A DNA stretch of 64,000 nt from Citrobacter youngae. Lineage in GTDB: Bacteria > Pseudomonadota > Gammaproteobacteria > Enterobacterales > Enterobacteriaceae. A program made the position numbers and the translations under genes. Numbering within the stretch: the first letter of the stretch is position 1; each line of letters starts with the position of its first letter. Where the stretch lies: contig NZ_RPOI01000005.1 in assembly GCF_003818115.1 (NCBI RefSeq), positions 186,001 through 250,000 of the forward strand, written 5' to 3'. Below the pieces are notes generated by a model that did no database searches, was not told where the DNA came from, and saw only the letters and a list, made by a program, of their open reading frames with translations. This document shows, piece by piece, positions 24,801 to 35,742 of the stretch.

Positions 24801-25354
24801 CCACTACCAAGATCGACGTTACTGTCTTTGCCTATATTTTTAAATCCATAAACATTATTTTTACCCGAAACATCAATATTAATACCGGATGCTGTTACTT
24901 CTGTACCCAGGTTATTACCTGAAATCAAAATTCCGGTGGTATTTTTACTTGAATTTTGTGTGCCATCCGTATCGACGACATGGATTTCGGTATTCGTGCC
25001 TAAATCATTTTTGGTGCCATTATCCAGTGAAACCCCGGTAGACAAAGTTTCACCCGATACGTTGATAGTTGCTTTTCCTTTAATCTGTAAGCCATCACCG
25101 CCGGTAGTGATGCTCTCAACACCCGTGGTATTTGTTTGTCCACTCGCCGTAACGACTTCATTATCATTCAAAATAATTGATGCACCGTTTTGTGGGCCTA
25201 ACCCGGCAGCATTGACAGCAGCACTGCATATTAATGTTGCCAGACCTGTTACCCTGATGCTATTACGCATTCCATTATTACCGCGGGAAAACTCACCAGC
25301 GACCACAAACATATTACGCGCCGTACTCCAGACTATATTATATATAGCATTCAC
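21860..25354 (-). CDS. Type Va autotransporter (AIDA/pertactin-like) with ESPR signal
   Basis: 1164 residues from a GTG with GAGGGAA upstream. The N-terminus MNAIYNIVWS with VVAGEFSRG is an extended signal peptide region, and cleavage is likely after residue 49 or so. A long passenger (about 50-790) of short Gly/Asn/Asp repeats should fold as a beta-helix; a pertactin-like autochaperone segment ends it. A Pro-Asp linker of 11-residue repeats (about 804-847) joins it to a C-terminal beta-barrel (about 870-1164) ending in tryptophan. Such proteins are surface adhesins or self-associating factors; no protease serine motif stands out. It lies inside the chemotaxis locus, with an AT-rich promoter region that suggests acquisition and H-NS silencing. 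Specific role unknown. Confidence 0.9.
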   Translation of the reverse strand: MNAIYNIVWSTARNMFVVAGEFSRGNNGMRNSIRVTGLATLICSAAVNAAGLGPQNGASIILNDNEVVTASGQTNTTGVESITTGGDGLQIKGKATINVSGETLSTGVSLDNGTKNDLGTNTEIHVVDTDGTQNSSKNTTGILISGNNLGTEVTASGINIDVSGKNNVYGFKNIGKDSNVDLGSGSSITAITETDYSIGGIGDARGVYLLGGSGTFTMDNGFIHATSIDNTAWGIQSTGNAKIDLGKNSQVVVEGNNIATGIEIGTDGVLDADQLTVTATGLATDYGSVTGLKLGKNNHVDLGDNSRVTINGASDLAEGIYVMGPDATLIANNMDINISTTLDCRTGGCTTRGIAINGAGSRIDLGSGSTISITGFYDGAGVTINPAAKGSEFIADNLTIDVTGTQVSAISMSTGFMDLGQNSIISAAGGATTLWVTGGEFHADALTVNTAQSVGIIAQGGDVMIGAGSVVDGRSSAMLGSATSGIAATSGSTLDFKGDADNRNVIYAIDGYGVSSQFYGATVNIANTDILMSGQNNPYGLWAIGSNNLNRPGIINGENLTIDVTASGANGYGAVVQQGGAISLTGDTTIKTQDGVAILVPVVTDSAGNLLPGGTVTGSGVMDITGDIISAGEGSISLDMASGSRLVGATFVNTEPTVDSSLNLSLAEQTQWTITGDSSLTQLNNAGDIVFDTPSQNGQFKTLTINGNYHGDNSHLYLNTQLGDDNSPTDKVIITGDTSGSTTLYVNNIGGEGALTTKGIEVIDVGGQSDGVFTQGNQVQTGLYEYRLYEDGGDWYLRSQAVPPVDPDDGDDVTPVDPDDGDDVTPVYPDDGGDVTPVYPDDGGDSKPVDPQYRADIGAYLGNQWMARNLQMQTLYDREGSQLRTDDGSMWMRFKAGDASSTAADGHVDIDNTYSQLQIGGDVLSWDNGEQSLKAGLMVSYINADTDSTGNRGADGSRFSASGNVAGYNLGAYATWFADAKNHSGLYVDSWYQYGLYNNSVDNGDVGSTDYDSAASAVSLETGYRYDIGLENLNTVSLTPQAQVTWQQYKADAVVQNGTRIDGQNGDSWTTRLGLRVDGKLHKNTTSVIQPFAEVNWLHTSDDVAVSFDGVQVKQDLPADRAEVKVGIQANLNSQWSITGQVAGQKGRNDYGDLSGSLLVRYSW
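22811..22942 (-). repeat. Four tandem 33-bp repeats in the autotransporter linker
   Basis: Four exact-length 33-base units encode PVDPDDGDDVT-type undecapeptides (variants VD/VY and GD/GG). The outer units differ slightly while neighbours are nearly identical, the pattern of slippage or unequal crossing over. Length changes stay in frame. Confidence 0.92.
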
Positions 25355-25630
25355 ATTTAGTTCCCTCTACGCCAATAGAAAAATCAGGAGGCACAACTTC
25401 ATTACATATTCATTTGCAATATAAATCATTCTAAAAGATAAATTATTTATATATTGCACTTGTAGATTATATTATATGTACCCGCAAACGACAGATACTA
25501 TAAAGATTCGCTAGTTTTAATTAAAGAAAAAAAATAAAAATAAACCAAGTGAATAAGATAAATATAAACATTCAAAATCAAAATAAAACAACCATTATTA
25601 CCTGGCTTCCCTACACATAAAATTAAAAGC
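25355..25630. other. AT-rich promoter region of the autotransporter
   Basis: This stretch between the autotransporter start and the cheW terminator is strongly AT-rich, with long A and T runs and several TATA-like boxes. I see no gene and no clear operator. The composition suits H-NS binding, which is inference. Confidence 0.5.
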
Positions 25631-25660
25631 AAAACGCCCTCCATATTGTGGAGGGCGTTT
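25631..25660 (-). terminator. Terminator of motAB-cheAW
   Basis: AAAACGCCCTCC and GGAGGGCGTTT form a strong stem around a short loop, with T-rich sequence on the minus strand side. It lies about 48 bases after the cheW stop. Confidence 0.88.
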
Positions 25661-25707
25661 AATAACTGCCAGCTAAATATTACAAAGAATGATAATATTG
25701 ACTACTT

Positions 25708-26211
25708 TTATGCCATATGCGAAGCCGCGATATCCAATAGCGCCATCTCTTCGCTGTTCAGCAATTTCTCAATGTTAACCAGAATCAGCATCCGATCTCC
25801 CAACGCGCCCAGTCCCGTCAGATATTCCGTTGACAGCGTAACCGCGAATTCCGGTGCCGGTCGGATTTGATCGGTCGTCAGCGACAGCACATCGGATACG
25901 CCATCCACGACAATCCCAACCACCCGTTGTCCCAGATTCAGCACAATCACCACGGTGTTCTCGTTGTAATCCACATCGCTCTGGCTGAATTTCACACGCA
26001 GATCAACAATCGGCACAATCACGCCGCGCAGGTTAGTCACACCTTTAATAAAGGCTGGCGTATTGGCAATACGCGTAACCTGATCGTAGCCGCGGATTTC
26101 CTGCACTTTCAGGATATCGATACCGTACTCTTCATCCCCCAGCGTAAACACGAGGAATTCCTGACCTGACGGTTCGCCGGCCAGTTTAGTTACATTACTC
26201 ATACCGGTCAT
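25708..26211 (-). CDS. cheW: CheW, receptor-kinase coupling protein
   Basis: 167 residues from [10 protein letters not shown], equal to E. coli CheW and almost identical; upstream in-frame codons would add seven residues. CheW is an SH3-like adaptor that joins receptor tips to the CheA P5 domain. Conserved [16 protein letters not shown] is present. Last gene of motAB-cheAW, 21 bases after cheA. Confidence 0.98.
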   Translation of the reverse strand: MTGMSNVTKLAGEPSGQEFLVFTLGDEEYGIDILKVQEIRGYDQVTRIANTPAFIKGVTNLRGVIVPIVDLRVKFSQSDVDYNENTVVIVLNLGQRVVGIVVDGVSDVLSLTTDQIRPAPEFAVTLSTEYLTGLGALGDRMLILVNIEKLLNSEEMALLDIAASHMA

Positions 26212-26232
26212 ATTCTTCCCTTTCTTACTCAA

Positions 26233-28278
26233 TCAGGCGGCTGTGATTGCCACACGTTGTTCGCGGTTTAACCCCTGCAATGCAGAGACATCGACAATCA
26301 GCGCGACGCTACCGTCGCCGAGGATCGTTGCTGCGGAAATGCCTGGCACTTTGCGGTAGTTGCTCTCCAGGTTTTTTACCACCACCTGGTGTTGACCAAT
26401 TAGCTGATCGACCAGCAACGCGTAGCGACGCCCTGCACTTTGTAAAATCACTACAATACCCTGAGTTGCTTCGGTTTTTGCACCTTCAACTTCAAAGACT
26501 TTCCACAACTCAACCAGCGGTAAATACTCACCACGCACTTCCAGAACGCGCTCTCCGCCGGCCAGCGGATGGAGATCTTCTTCACGGGGTTGCAGAGATT
26601 CCATCACCGCATTCAGCGGCAGGATAAACACTTCATCGGCTACACGAACGGACATGCCATCAAGGATAGCGAGCGTCAGCGGCAGTAAGATACGGATGGT
26701 TGTGCCCTGACCCTGTTTTGACTGGATCTCAACATGACCGCCCATCTCCTGGATATTTCGCTTCACCACATCCATACCGACACCGCGCCCGGAAACATCC
26801 GTCACCTGCTCGGCGGTCGAGAATCCCGGGGCGAAGATCAGCATGCCGACTTCGTCATCGCTCATATTTTCGTGGATCGGCATCCCCTGGGAAATAGCCT
26901 TCGCCAGGATACGTTCGCGGTTCAGACCCGCGCCATCATCAGTCACTTCGATACAAATATTCCCGCCCTGGTGTTCGGCAGAAAGTGTCAGATTACCAAT
27001 CGGGCTTTTCCCGGATTCGATGCGTTTTTCCGGCAATTCAATACCGTGATCGAGGCTGTTACGTACCAGGTGCGTTAATGGATCAATGATGCGTTCAATC
27101 AGGCTCTTATCGAGTTCGGTTGAGCTCCCCACCTGCGTCAGTTCGACCTGTTTACCCAGCTTACCGGCCAGATCGCGCACCAGACGTGGGAAACGGCTGA
27201 ACACATACTCCATTGGCATCATACGAATCGACATCACCGACTCTTGTAAGTCGCGGGCGTTACGTTGTAACTGACCCATGCTGGTGATGAGATCGCCATG
27301 ATTGACGGGATCCAGTTCATTAGAGCGCTGAGCCAGCATTGACTGTGTGATGACCAGTTCACCCACCAGGTTAATCAGCTGATCGACCTTCTCAACCGCC
27401 ACGCGAATGCTGGTCGACTCGCTGGCGCGGGCTGGTTTCTCACGCTCTGCCCGTCCATGCGGCGCTTCGTTGGCGGTCGCTTTGACCACCGGCGCAGGCG
27501 CAGCAACCGGTAGCGGCTGTGGTTCGACGACATCCGCGACAGCTGGCGTTTCTGCAACAGTCGGCGCGACAGTGATAGTTTCGAACTCAATCTGATCCGC
27601 TTCAATGACGAAGCAGAGCACAGCAATAATGTCATCTTCAGCGAGGCTACCGTCGATCGTTGCCGACAGCGTATCGGCACCTTTGACCACATCGCTTAAG
27701 GTCGCCAGATTCCCCAGTTCCTCTTCCAGTAAATCGACTTCACTGGCTTTCAGGCGCGAGAGAATGATCCGCTTTTTGATCTCTTCAGTGACAGGGGCGG
27801 CTTGTGCAACCACCTCGTCTGGTATCGCCGTGCTATCAACAACGCTCAGTTTGGCGCTATTGACCACCGCGGGCGCGGTTTCACCTTTTGCTTCGAGCGC
27901 TAACTGTCGTAACGCATTACAAATGTACTCAAAGCTGGCGGCATCCGGCTCCTCTGAGTTTTTATAGGCGTCGAGCTGTTCCTGCATAATATCTTTCGTT
28001 TCCAAAAACAGGTTGATAATGTCGGCATTGAGCTGCATCTCGCCACGCCGCGCTTCATCCAGCAGGTTTTCCATCAGATGGGTCGTTTCCTGCAAAATGG
28101 TAAAGCCGAAAGTGCCCGCCCCGCCTTTAATCGAGTGCGCTGCACGAAAAATGGCATTCAGCTGTTCGGAGTCCGGGGCTTCAGGCACCAAATCCAGCAG
28201 GTGTTGCTCCATGTCAGCCAACAGTTCGTCAGCTTCATCAAAAAATGTCTGATAAAAATCGCTAATATCCATGCTCAC
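26233..28278 (-). CDS. cheA: CheA, chemotaxis histidine kinase
   Basis: 681 residues from a GTG giving [10 protein letters not shown], the E. coli start. Domains in order: P1 phosphotransfer with His48 (RAAHSIKGG), P2 CheY/CheB-binding, P3 dimerisation, P4 ATP-binding ([18 protein letters not shown]-like N and G boxes) and P5 CheW-binding. Met98 ([10 protein letters not shown]) would serve as the internal start of the short form CheA-S. It is 27 residues longer than E. coli CheA because both linkers around P2 are enlarged with Ala, Pro and Val. Four bases separate it from motB. Confidence 0.98.
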   Translation of the reverse strand: MSMDISDFYQTFFDEADELLADMEQHLLDLVPEAPDSEQLNAIFRAAHSIKGGAGTFGFTILQETTHLMENLLDEARRGEMQLNADIINLFLETKDIMQEQLDAYKNSEEPDAASFEYICNALRQLALEAKGETAPAVVNSAKLSVVDSTAIPDEVVAQAAPVTEEIKKRIILSRLKASEVDLLEEELGNLATLSDVVKGADTLSATIDGSLAEDDIIAVLCFVIEADQIEFETITVAPTVAETPAVADVVEPQPLPVAAPAPVVKATANEAPHGRAEREKPARASESTSIRVAVEKVDQLINLVGELVITQSMLAQRSNELDPVNHGDLITSMGQLQRNARDLQESVMSIRMMPMEYVFSRFPRLVRDLAGKLGKQVELTQVGSSTELDKSLIERIIDPLTHLVRNSLDHGIELPEKRIESGKSPIGNLTLSAEHQGGNICIEVTDDGAGLNRERILAKAISQGMPIHENMSDDEVGMLIFAPGFSTAEQVTDVSGRGVGMDVVKRNIQEMGGHVEIQSKQGQGTTIRILLPLTLAILDGMSVRVADEVFILPLNAVMESLQPREEDLHPLAGGERVLEVRGEYLPLVELWKVFEVEGAKTEATQGIVVILQSAGRRYALLVDQLIGQHQVVVKNLESNYRKVPGISAATILGDGSVALIVDVSALQGLNREQRVAITAA

Positions 28279-28282
28279 GCTA

Positions 28283-29212
28283 TCACCTCGGATTGGCTGG
28301 TGGCGATGTGGGAACGCTTGCCGGCGGCATCGCCACTGGCTGTTGTAAGACACTTACCGGCTCATTCTGGCTTTCAGCGTTTTCATGCAAAATGGCCTCT
28401 TCGGCCTGCTTATTCAGAACCAGCAGGCTTATACGGCGGTTGATGGCGTCCTCGGGACCGCGATCGCTCAGACGCATCGTGGCGGCCATACCTACCACCC
28501 GTAATACTTTTCCATCATCCAGTCCGCCGCTGACCAACTCGCGACGCGATGCATTGGCGCGATCGGCAGACAGTTCCCAGTTGCTATATCCCTTCTCACC
28601 GTTGGCATAGGGATAATCATCCGTATGACCAGAAAGACTGATACGGTTTGGGATCCCATTCAGCACCGGCGCAATCGCCCGCAAAATATCACGCATGTAA
28701 GGTTCAACCTCTGCGCTTCCGGTTTTAAACATCGGGCGGTTCTGACTGTCGATAATCTGTATCCGCAGCCCTTCCTGGACCAAATCAATTTTCAGATGTG
28801 GGCGTAGTGCACGCAGCTTAGGATCGGATTCAATCAGTTGATCAAGATCGCCACGTAGCTTGCTCAAGCGACTTTGCTCCATGCGCTTTCTCAGATCATC
28901 AATGTTGGGCTGCTTATTCACTTCCCCCTGCTGCTGGGTGTAATCATCACCCCCACCAGGAATTGGACTTTGGCTATTCGAGATCCGATTTCCGCCCGTC
29001 ACCGCAGTGGCCAGCGGAGTACGGAAATATTCGGCAATTTGAATCAGTTCTTTAGGGCTGGAGATGGAAATAAGCCACATCACCAGAAAGAAGGCCATCA
29101 TCGCGGTCATAAAATCGGCGTAGGCAATTTTCCACGAACCATGCGCCCCACCACCGTGATTTTTATGTTTGCGTCGCTTTACGACGATAATGGGATGGGC
29201 CTGATTTTTCAT
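28283..29212 (-). CDS. motB: MotB, flagellar stator protein
   Basis: 309 residues. MotB anchors the stator to peptidoglycan and carries protons: Asp33 is in the single membrane helix ([17 protein letters not shown]). The periplasmic OmpA-like peptidoglycan-binding domain follows ([21 protein letters not shown]). It overlaps motA by four bases. The C-terminal tail is Pro-rich. Confidence 0.98.
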   Translation of the reverse strand: MKNQAHPIIVVKRRKHKNHGGGAHGSWKIAYADFMTAMMAFFLVMWLISISSPKELIQIAEYFRTPLATAVTGGNRISNSQSPIPGGGDDYTQQQGEVNKQPNIDDLRKRMEQSRLSKLRGDLDQLIESDPKLRALRPHLKIDLVQEGLRIQIIDSQNRPMFKTGSAEVEPYMRDILRAIAPVLNGIPNRISLSGHTDDYPYANGEKGYSNWELSADRANASRRELVSGGLDDGKVLRVVGMAATMRLSDRGPEDAINRRISLLVLNKQAEEAILHENAESQNEPVSVLQQPVAMPPASVPTSPPANPR

Positions 29213-30096
29213 GCGTCCTCGGTCGTCTGCTGCGCTGCTGGATTCCTCACCGCACGAACATGCTCTTCCAGTTCGATAAACGAAGGACGTTCGCTGGAAT
29301 AGAGCGTCTTACGACCAAACTCGACCGCAATCGGTGGCGCGTAGCCATTCAGATTGGAGAGCAGAGTTATCTTCACACACTGCATCATCTTGGTGGTTTC
29401 AGCACTCTTCTGTCGCAGGACGCTGGCGAGTGGGGAAATAAATCCATAGGCCAGTAAAATCCCGAGGAATGTCCCTACCATCGCATGCGCAATCAATGAA
29501 CCCAGTTCAGCCGCCGGACGGTCAGCAGAAGCCAGAGCGTGAACAACCCCCATAACGGCTGCCACGATCCCGAACGCCGGTAATGAGTCACCGACCATCG
29601 CCAGGCTATTGGCCGGGACTTCAGCTTCACTTTCGTGAGTCTCAATTTCTTCGTCCATCAACGCTTCAATTTCAAACGTGTTCATGTTGCCGCTGATAAT
29701 CAGACGCAGATAATCAACAATAAAATCAAGCATCACCGCATCCGCAAGAATGCGTGGATAGCTGGCGAAGATTTCACTCTCTTTGGGGTTTTCGATATCG
29801 CGCTCAAGCGAAAACATGCCCTGCTGACGTGACTTGGCCATCAGGCGATACAGCAGCGCCAGCAGATCCATATACATCGCTTTGGTGTATTTTGAACGAC
29901 GGAAAAGCATCGGGATCGCTTTCATCGTCCCCTTGATGGCTTTTCCGTTGTTGCCAACGATGAATGCCCCGATACCTGCGCCACCGATGATCACCAGCTC
30001 AGCCGGTTGATAGAGTGCCCCAAGGTGTCCGCCGGTCATCATGTAACCGCCGAAAACTGTACCAATAACAACCAGGTAACCTAATAAGATAAGCAC
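29209..30096 (-). CDS. motA: MotA, flagellar stator protein
   Basis: 295 residues from a GTG giving [10 protein letters not shown], the E. coli start. Four membrane helices and a cytoplasmic loop that touches FliG (charged residues in [14 protein letters not shown]). The stator uses the proton gradient to turn the motor. First gene of motAB-cheAW. Its sigma-28 promoter lies inside the end of flhC, with a terminator hairpin between promoter and gene. Confidence 0.97.
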   Translation of the reverse strand: MLILLGYLVVIGTVFGGYMMTGGHLGALYQPAELVIIGGAGIGAFIVGNNGKAIKGTMKAIPMLFRRSKYTKAMYMDLLALLYRLMAKSRQQGMFSLERDIENPKESEIFASYPRILADAVMLDFIVDYLRLIISGNMNTFEIEALMDEEIETHESEAEVPANSLAMVGDSLPAFGIVAAVMGVVHALASADRPAAELGSLIAHAMVGTFLGILLAYGFISPLASVLRQKSAETTKMMQCVKITLLSNLNGYAPPIAVEFGRKTLYSSERPSFIELEEHVRAVRNPAAQQTTEDA

Positions 30097-30162
30097 GACA
30101 TCATCCTTTCGCAATTGACTATGACAGGATGCGCAGTCGGGCAGTTAACTCATGGTCAGGAC

Positions 30163-30196
30163 AAAAAAAAGCAGCGGTAATCGCTTACCGCTGCTG
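30163..30196 (-). terminator. Terminator after flhC
   Basis: On the minus strand AGCAGCGGTAA and TTACCGCTGCT form an eleven-base-pair stem with loop GCGA, followed by eight T. It lies 25 bases past the flhC stop and before motA. Confidence 0.9.
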
Positions 30197-30257
30197 GAGT
30201 GTTTATCCACACCGTTTCAGTTAAACAGCCTGTTCGATCTGTTCATCCAGCAGTTGT
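30163..30257 (-). ncRNA. motR: MotR-like small RNA from the motA leader (inferred)
   Basis: A sigma-28 promoter at 30264-30290 would start an RNA near 30257, and the strong hairpin with eight T would end it near 30163, giving about 95 nt. In E. coli the sigma-28-dependent sRNA MotR comes from this same place and is similar in size. Start and end are predicted from signals only; read-through would continue into motA. Confidence 0.55.
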
Positions 30258-30799
30258 GGAATAATATCGGCAGCATTCTGGGAAAGTTTACGTCTTTTTA
30301 CGGCTCGCGATGGCGGCTGACATAAACTGCAGGCAAAGCTACCTGCGGGTTGGTGCGCGTGGGTAATAAAATTTCCGCCGCAGCAGTTACAGGCGGACAA
30401 TTCAAGCAAACCACTGTCAACAAAACGGACAAGGATCCACGCACGAGTAAGCGCCAACAATGGCCCTTCTTCTGGTTGCGGGCACTGCTCAAGATATAAC
30501 CGATACGCTTTAATCACGGCATCCACGCCGCTGCACAAACCGGTTTTAAGCAGAAATTGCCATGCATTACAAAACATCGATGCATGAATATTTTGTTCCC
30601 ACGTCATAAACCAGTCGGTGGAAAACGGAAGCATCCCTTTTGGCGGAGGACTACCGCGTAATTCTTTGTACAGCTTGATGAGTCGGCCACGGCTTAATTG
30701 CGTTTCGCTTTCCAGCATTTGCAAACGGGCGCCCAATGTGATTAATTCCATCGCTAACTGGATATCACGCGCTTCCTGAACAATGCTTTTTTCGCTCAT
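30221..30799 (-). CDS. flhC: FlhC, flagellar master regulator subunit
   Basis: 192 residues from MSEKSIVQ, matching E. coli FlhC closely. FlhD4C2 activates class 2 flagellar promoters with sigma-70. The zinc-binding cysteines are present (ACNCCGG and FACSLCQPP). Two bases separate it from flhD. The last 70 bases carry the sigma-28 promoter for motA. Confidence 0.98.
   Translation of the reverse strand: MSEKSIVQEARDIQLAMELITLGARLQMLESETQLSRGRLIKLYKELRGSPPPKGMLPFSTDWFMTWEQNIHASMFCNAWQFLLKTGLCSGVDAVIKAYRLYLEQCPQPEEGPLLALTRAWILVRFVDSGLLELSACNCCGGNFITHAHQPAGSFACSLCQPPSRAVKRRKLSQNAADIIPQLLDEQIEQAV
30264..30290 (-). promoter_or_regulatory. Sigma-28 promoter of motA inside flhC
   Basis: On the minus strand TAAA, 15 bases, GCCGATAT, within the last part of the flhC coding sequence. 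Confidence 0.88.
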
Positions 30800-30801
30800 C
30801 A

Positions 30802-31143
30802 TCAAGCCCTTTTCTTACGCGCTGCGTCATCGATGTCGTTAAGCAGGCGTGTTGAAAGCATAATACCGGTATGAATTTGCTGAAGATCGTCAACGCGGGA
30901 ATCTTGCGTCAAACGCGTTACAGTCTGATGATCGTCGAAACGGAAATGGCATACCAGTTGATTGGTTTCAGCCAATTTGACCATTTGAGGAAGTGTTAAT
31001 GTTGCCAATGTATCTGCCATCTCCTCGCTGATACCCAAGCGGAACATTGCAGACGCTTTGTCCTGAACGATCAAACGCTGTGCTAGCAATAAATACGACA
31101 AATTGATGTCATAAATGTGTTTCAGCAACTCGGATGTACGCAT
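30802..31143 (-). CDS. flhD: FlhD, flagellar master regulator subunit
   Basis: 113 residues from [11 protein letters not shown]; starting three codons earlier is possible. Three residues shorter than E. coli FlhD owing to a change near the C-terminus ([12 protein letters not shown]). The DNA-contact and dimer regions are conserved. First gene of flhDC, under a long regulatory region with a CRP site. Confidence 0.97.
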   Translation of the reverse strand: MRTSELLKHIYDINLSYLLLAQRLIVQDKASAMFRLGISEEMADTLATLTLPQMVKLAETNQLVCHFRFDDHQTVTRLTQDSRVDDLQQIHTGIMLSTRLLNDIDDAARKKRA

Positions 31144-31417
31144 TATTTGCATCCATAATAACCAACATTATTTTCATGCGGCAGAACCGCACCCCGTGAT
31201 GTCGCCGGGAAGGCCCGGTAAAAAAAAAGCAAAAGGTCAAATACATAGCAACGTGATGGCGCTTACGCGTTGTCTAAACATTCCTTTCGTAGAATGCCGC
31301 GTCCCTTACAAGCTCACATCATTTCTTACAAATGTCTAAGATTTTTCCTAATTCGACGCAACTCTACCCGCCACCCGTTACACATACAACGTAGCCATGC
31401 TGCGAATTTAAAGAATA

Positions 31418-31433
31418 TGTGACGCAGATCACA
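31418..31433. promoter_or_regulatory. Perfect CRP site of flhDC
   Basis: TGTGA, six bases, TCACA, 275 bases before the flhD start. CRP activation of flhDC through such a site is established in E. coli. Confidence 0.9.
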
Positions 31434-31441
31434 TAATCAAG

Positions 31442-31627
31442 CTAAACACTTAACATAAATCCATCAGCACAGCTTTTATTTTGGCTATTTTTTAAGCCAC
31501 CATTATCTTTTTCGATTCCAGCCATACGAATAATCTTGCAATAAAAGCGAATAGTATTCTGTTTACGAACGTTAATATCACGCGCAGAAATAGCGAGCTG
31601 GATCACAGATTTAATATGAAATGACAT
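31442..31627 (-). CDS. Possible small protein upstream of flhDC, unknown
   Basis: A 61-codon frame with ATG at 31627 and AAAGAG ten bases upstream; a TTG eight codons earlier also exists. The middle is basic with alternating hydrophobic residues (NVRKQNTIRFYCKIIRM), compatible with a DNA-binding helix, but I do not recognise a family. It ends just upstream of the CRP site. It could be a decayed gene or chance. Confidence 0.3.
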   Translation of the reverse strand: MSFHIKSVIQLAISARDINVRKQNTIRFYCKIIRMAGIEKDNGGLKNSQNKSCADGFMLSV

Positions 31628-31937
31628 TTCAGTTAAACTCTTTATAAACAAAGACTTAAATATTAAGACTGATTAATTAATACCGGGCTGTGATAACCGT
31701 TTAAATGTTAATTGATGTATACTTTTTATTAACAAATTGTTTTTATTAGAGATGAGTTTAACTTAAATCATTCGAACAGATTTGCAGCTTATATGAAGTG
31801 ATTATTCTATTTATAAGAATAATTAATGAATAATCATGATGACATTCACACAATTACCGTACGAAACGTAGCAGTATGGCGTTATACGATCAAAACTGAA
31901 AAGTTCTCTCATAATTCATGAACAAAAGGAGCGAGTT

Positions 31938-32366
31938 ATGAGCTATGCGCACATTCTTGTCGCTGTTGCCGCCACCCCCGAAAGCCACCAACTGTTAGCA
32001 AAGGCTGTTTCAATCGCTCGCCCTGTCAACGCCCGCATTAGTCTGATAACCCTGGTTTCAGATCCCGAACTGTATAACCAGTTTGCTGCTCCAATGCTGG
32101 AAGATCTGCGGGAAGTCATGCAAGAAGAGACCCATAATTTTATCGATCAGTTAAGCAAAGAGGCGCAGTACCCCATTGAGCACACGTTTATTACCTATGG
32201 GACATTGAACGAACACATTCTGGATGTATGCCGCAAACACGCGGTTGATCTGGTGATTTATGGCAACCATAACCACAGTTTCTTTTCGCGAGCCTCCTGC
32301 TCAGCGAAAAGCGTGGTCAGCGCAAGCCAGGTTGATGTGTTGCTGGTACCGCTTGCCGGCGATTAA
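31938..32366 (+). CDS. uspC: UspC, universal stress protein
   Basis: 142 residues, the E. coli UspC length. It has the Usp alpha/beta fold: HILVAVAATPES at the N-terminus and VDLVIYGNHNHSFFSR near the phosphate loop. In E. coli it is linked to stress resistance and motility. A strong AGGAG precedes the ATG. Its stop codon is directly adjacent to the stop of convergent otsA, leaving no intergenic base. Confidence 0.96.
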   Translation: MSYAHILVAVAATPESHQLLAKAVSIARPVNARISLITLVSDPELYNQFAAPMLEDLREVMQEETHNFIDQLSKEAQYPIEHTFITYGTLNEHILDVCRKHAVDLVIYGNHNHSFFSRASCSAKSVVSASQVDVLLVPLAGD

Positions 32367-34713
<2,347 letters not shown>

Positions 34714-34741
34714 CTAGACTAAAAAGTTGGGATTTAAATCA

Positions 34742-35731
34742 TCAAACAGTACGCTTAGCTTTTTGTTTGTAGCGGTCGAAGATCACCGCCGCCAGCAGGA
34801 TCAAACCTCGTACCACATACTGTGCGAATGGAGAGATATTCAGCAGGTTCATCGCGTTCTCGACCGTCCCCAGAATCAACACCCCTGCGACGACATATGA
34901 GATTTTTCCGATACCGCCTTTGAGCGAAACGCCGCCTAACACACAGGCAGAAATCACGATCAGCTCATAGCCGATAGAGGTCATTGGCTGGCCGCTGGTC
35001 ATACGTGATGCCAGGATAATCCCCGCCACGGCGGATACCAGACCGGAGAGAATAAAGATAATAATCTTAGTGCGAACGACCGGCACCCCAGCCAGACGAG
35101 CCGCTTCCTCATTGCCCCCAATCGCCAGCGTATTACGACCAAACGTGGTTTTATTCAACAACAGGCCAAAAATAATAAAACAGCCCACGGTTAACCAGAT
35201 CGGTGCCGGCAGTCCTAACCAGTTGGCATAGCCAAGCGTAAAGAAGCGCTCGTCTTCGATTCCCACAGCTTTACCGTCGGAGATAATGTAGGCCAGACCA
35301 CGAACAATTTGCATGGTGGCGAGCGTCGTGATCAACGCGTTAATTTTTAAGCGTGCAATCACGAAACCATTCACCAGACCGCACAGAACGCCGAGCAACA
35401 ACCCTGCCGCCACGCCAATCCACAGGCTTTCGGTCATATTAATGACCACTGCCGTCGTCACCCCTGCGCAGGCAATAACGGACGCTACCGAGAGGTCAAA
35501 ATCGCCGGATGCCAGGCAAAATAACATCCCGCACGCAACCATACCCGACATAGATACCGCCAGTCCCAGCCCCTTCATGTTGATGAACGTCGCAAAGTTT
35601 GGCACAAAAATAGCGCAAACCAGGAACAATACGGCAAACACCACCAGCATCCCGTACTGATCCCAAATTCGGCCAAGATTTAGCGCCGACTTCGCAGCGC
35701 CTGAACCCGATGTAGAAACGGAAGACATCAT
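34742..35731 (-). CDS. araH: AraH, L-arabinose ABC transporter permease
   Basis: 329 residues, one longer than E. coli and nearly identical. Inner-membrane permease of the high-affinity arabinose importer with about ten membrane segments and the cytoplasmic EAA-like block NEEAARLAGVPV that docks AraG. Eleven bases separate it from araG. Confidence 0.98.
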   Translation of the reverse strand: MMSSVSTSGSGAAKSALNLGRIWDQYGMLVVFAVLFLVCAIFVPNFATFINMKGLGLAVSMSGMVACGMLFCLASGDFDLSVASVIACAGVTTAVVINMTESLWIGVAAGLLLGVLCGLVNGFVIARLKINALITTLATMQIVRGLAYIISDGKAVGIEDERFFTLGYANWLGLPAPIWLTVGCFIIFGLLLNKTTFGRNTLAIGGNEEAARLAGVPVVRTKIIIFILSGLVSAVAGIILASRMTSGQPMTSIGYELIVISACVLGGVSLKGGIGKISYVVAGVLILGTVENAMNLLNISPFAQYVVRGLILLAAVIFDRYKQKAKRTV

Positions 35732-35742
35732 ATTCTCCTTAT

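Larger units (their letters stand above)
31144..31937. promoter_or_regulatory. flhDC regulatory region and uspC upstream region
   Basis: About 790 bases between flhD and uspC. The part next to flhD should hold the promoter and the long untranslated leader known in E. coli as a target of CsrA and small RNAs; I do not assign individual sites beyond the CRP box. No IS element is present here, although E. coli strains often carry one. The middle and uspC-proximal parts are AT-rich. Confidence 0.7.
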
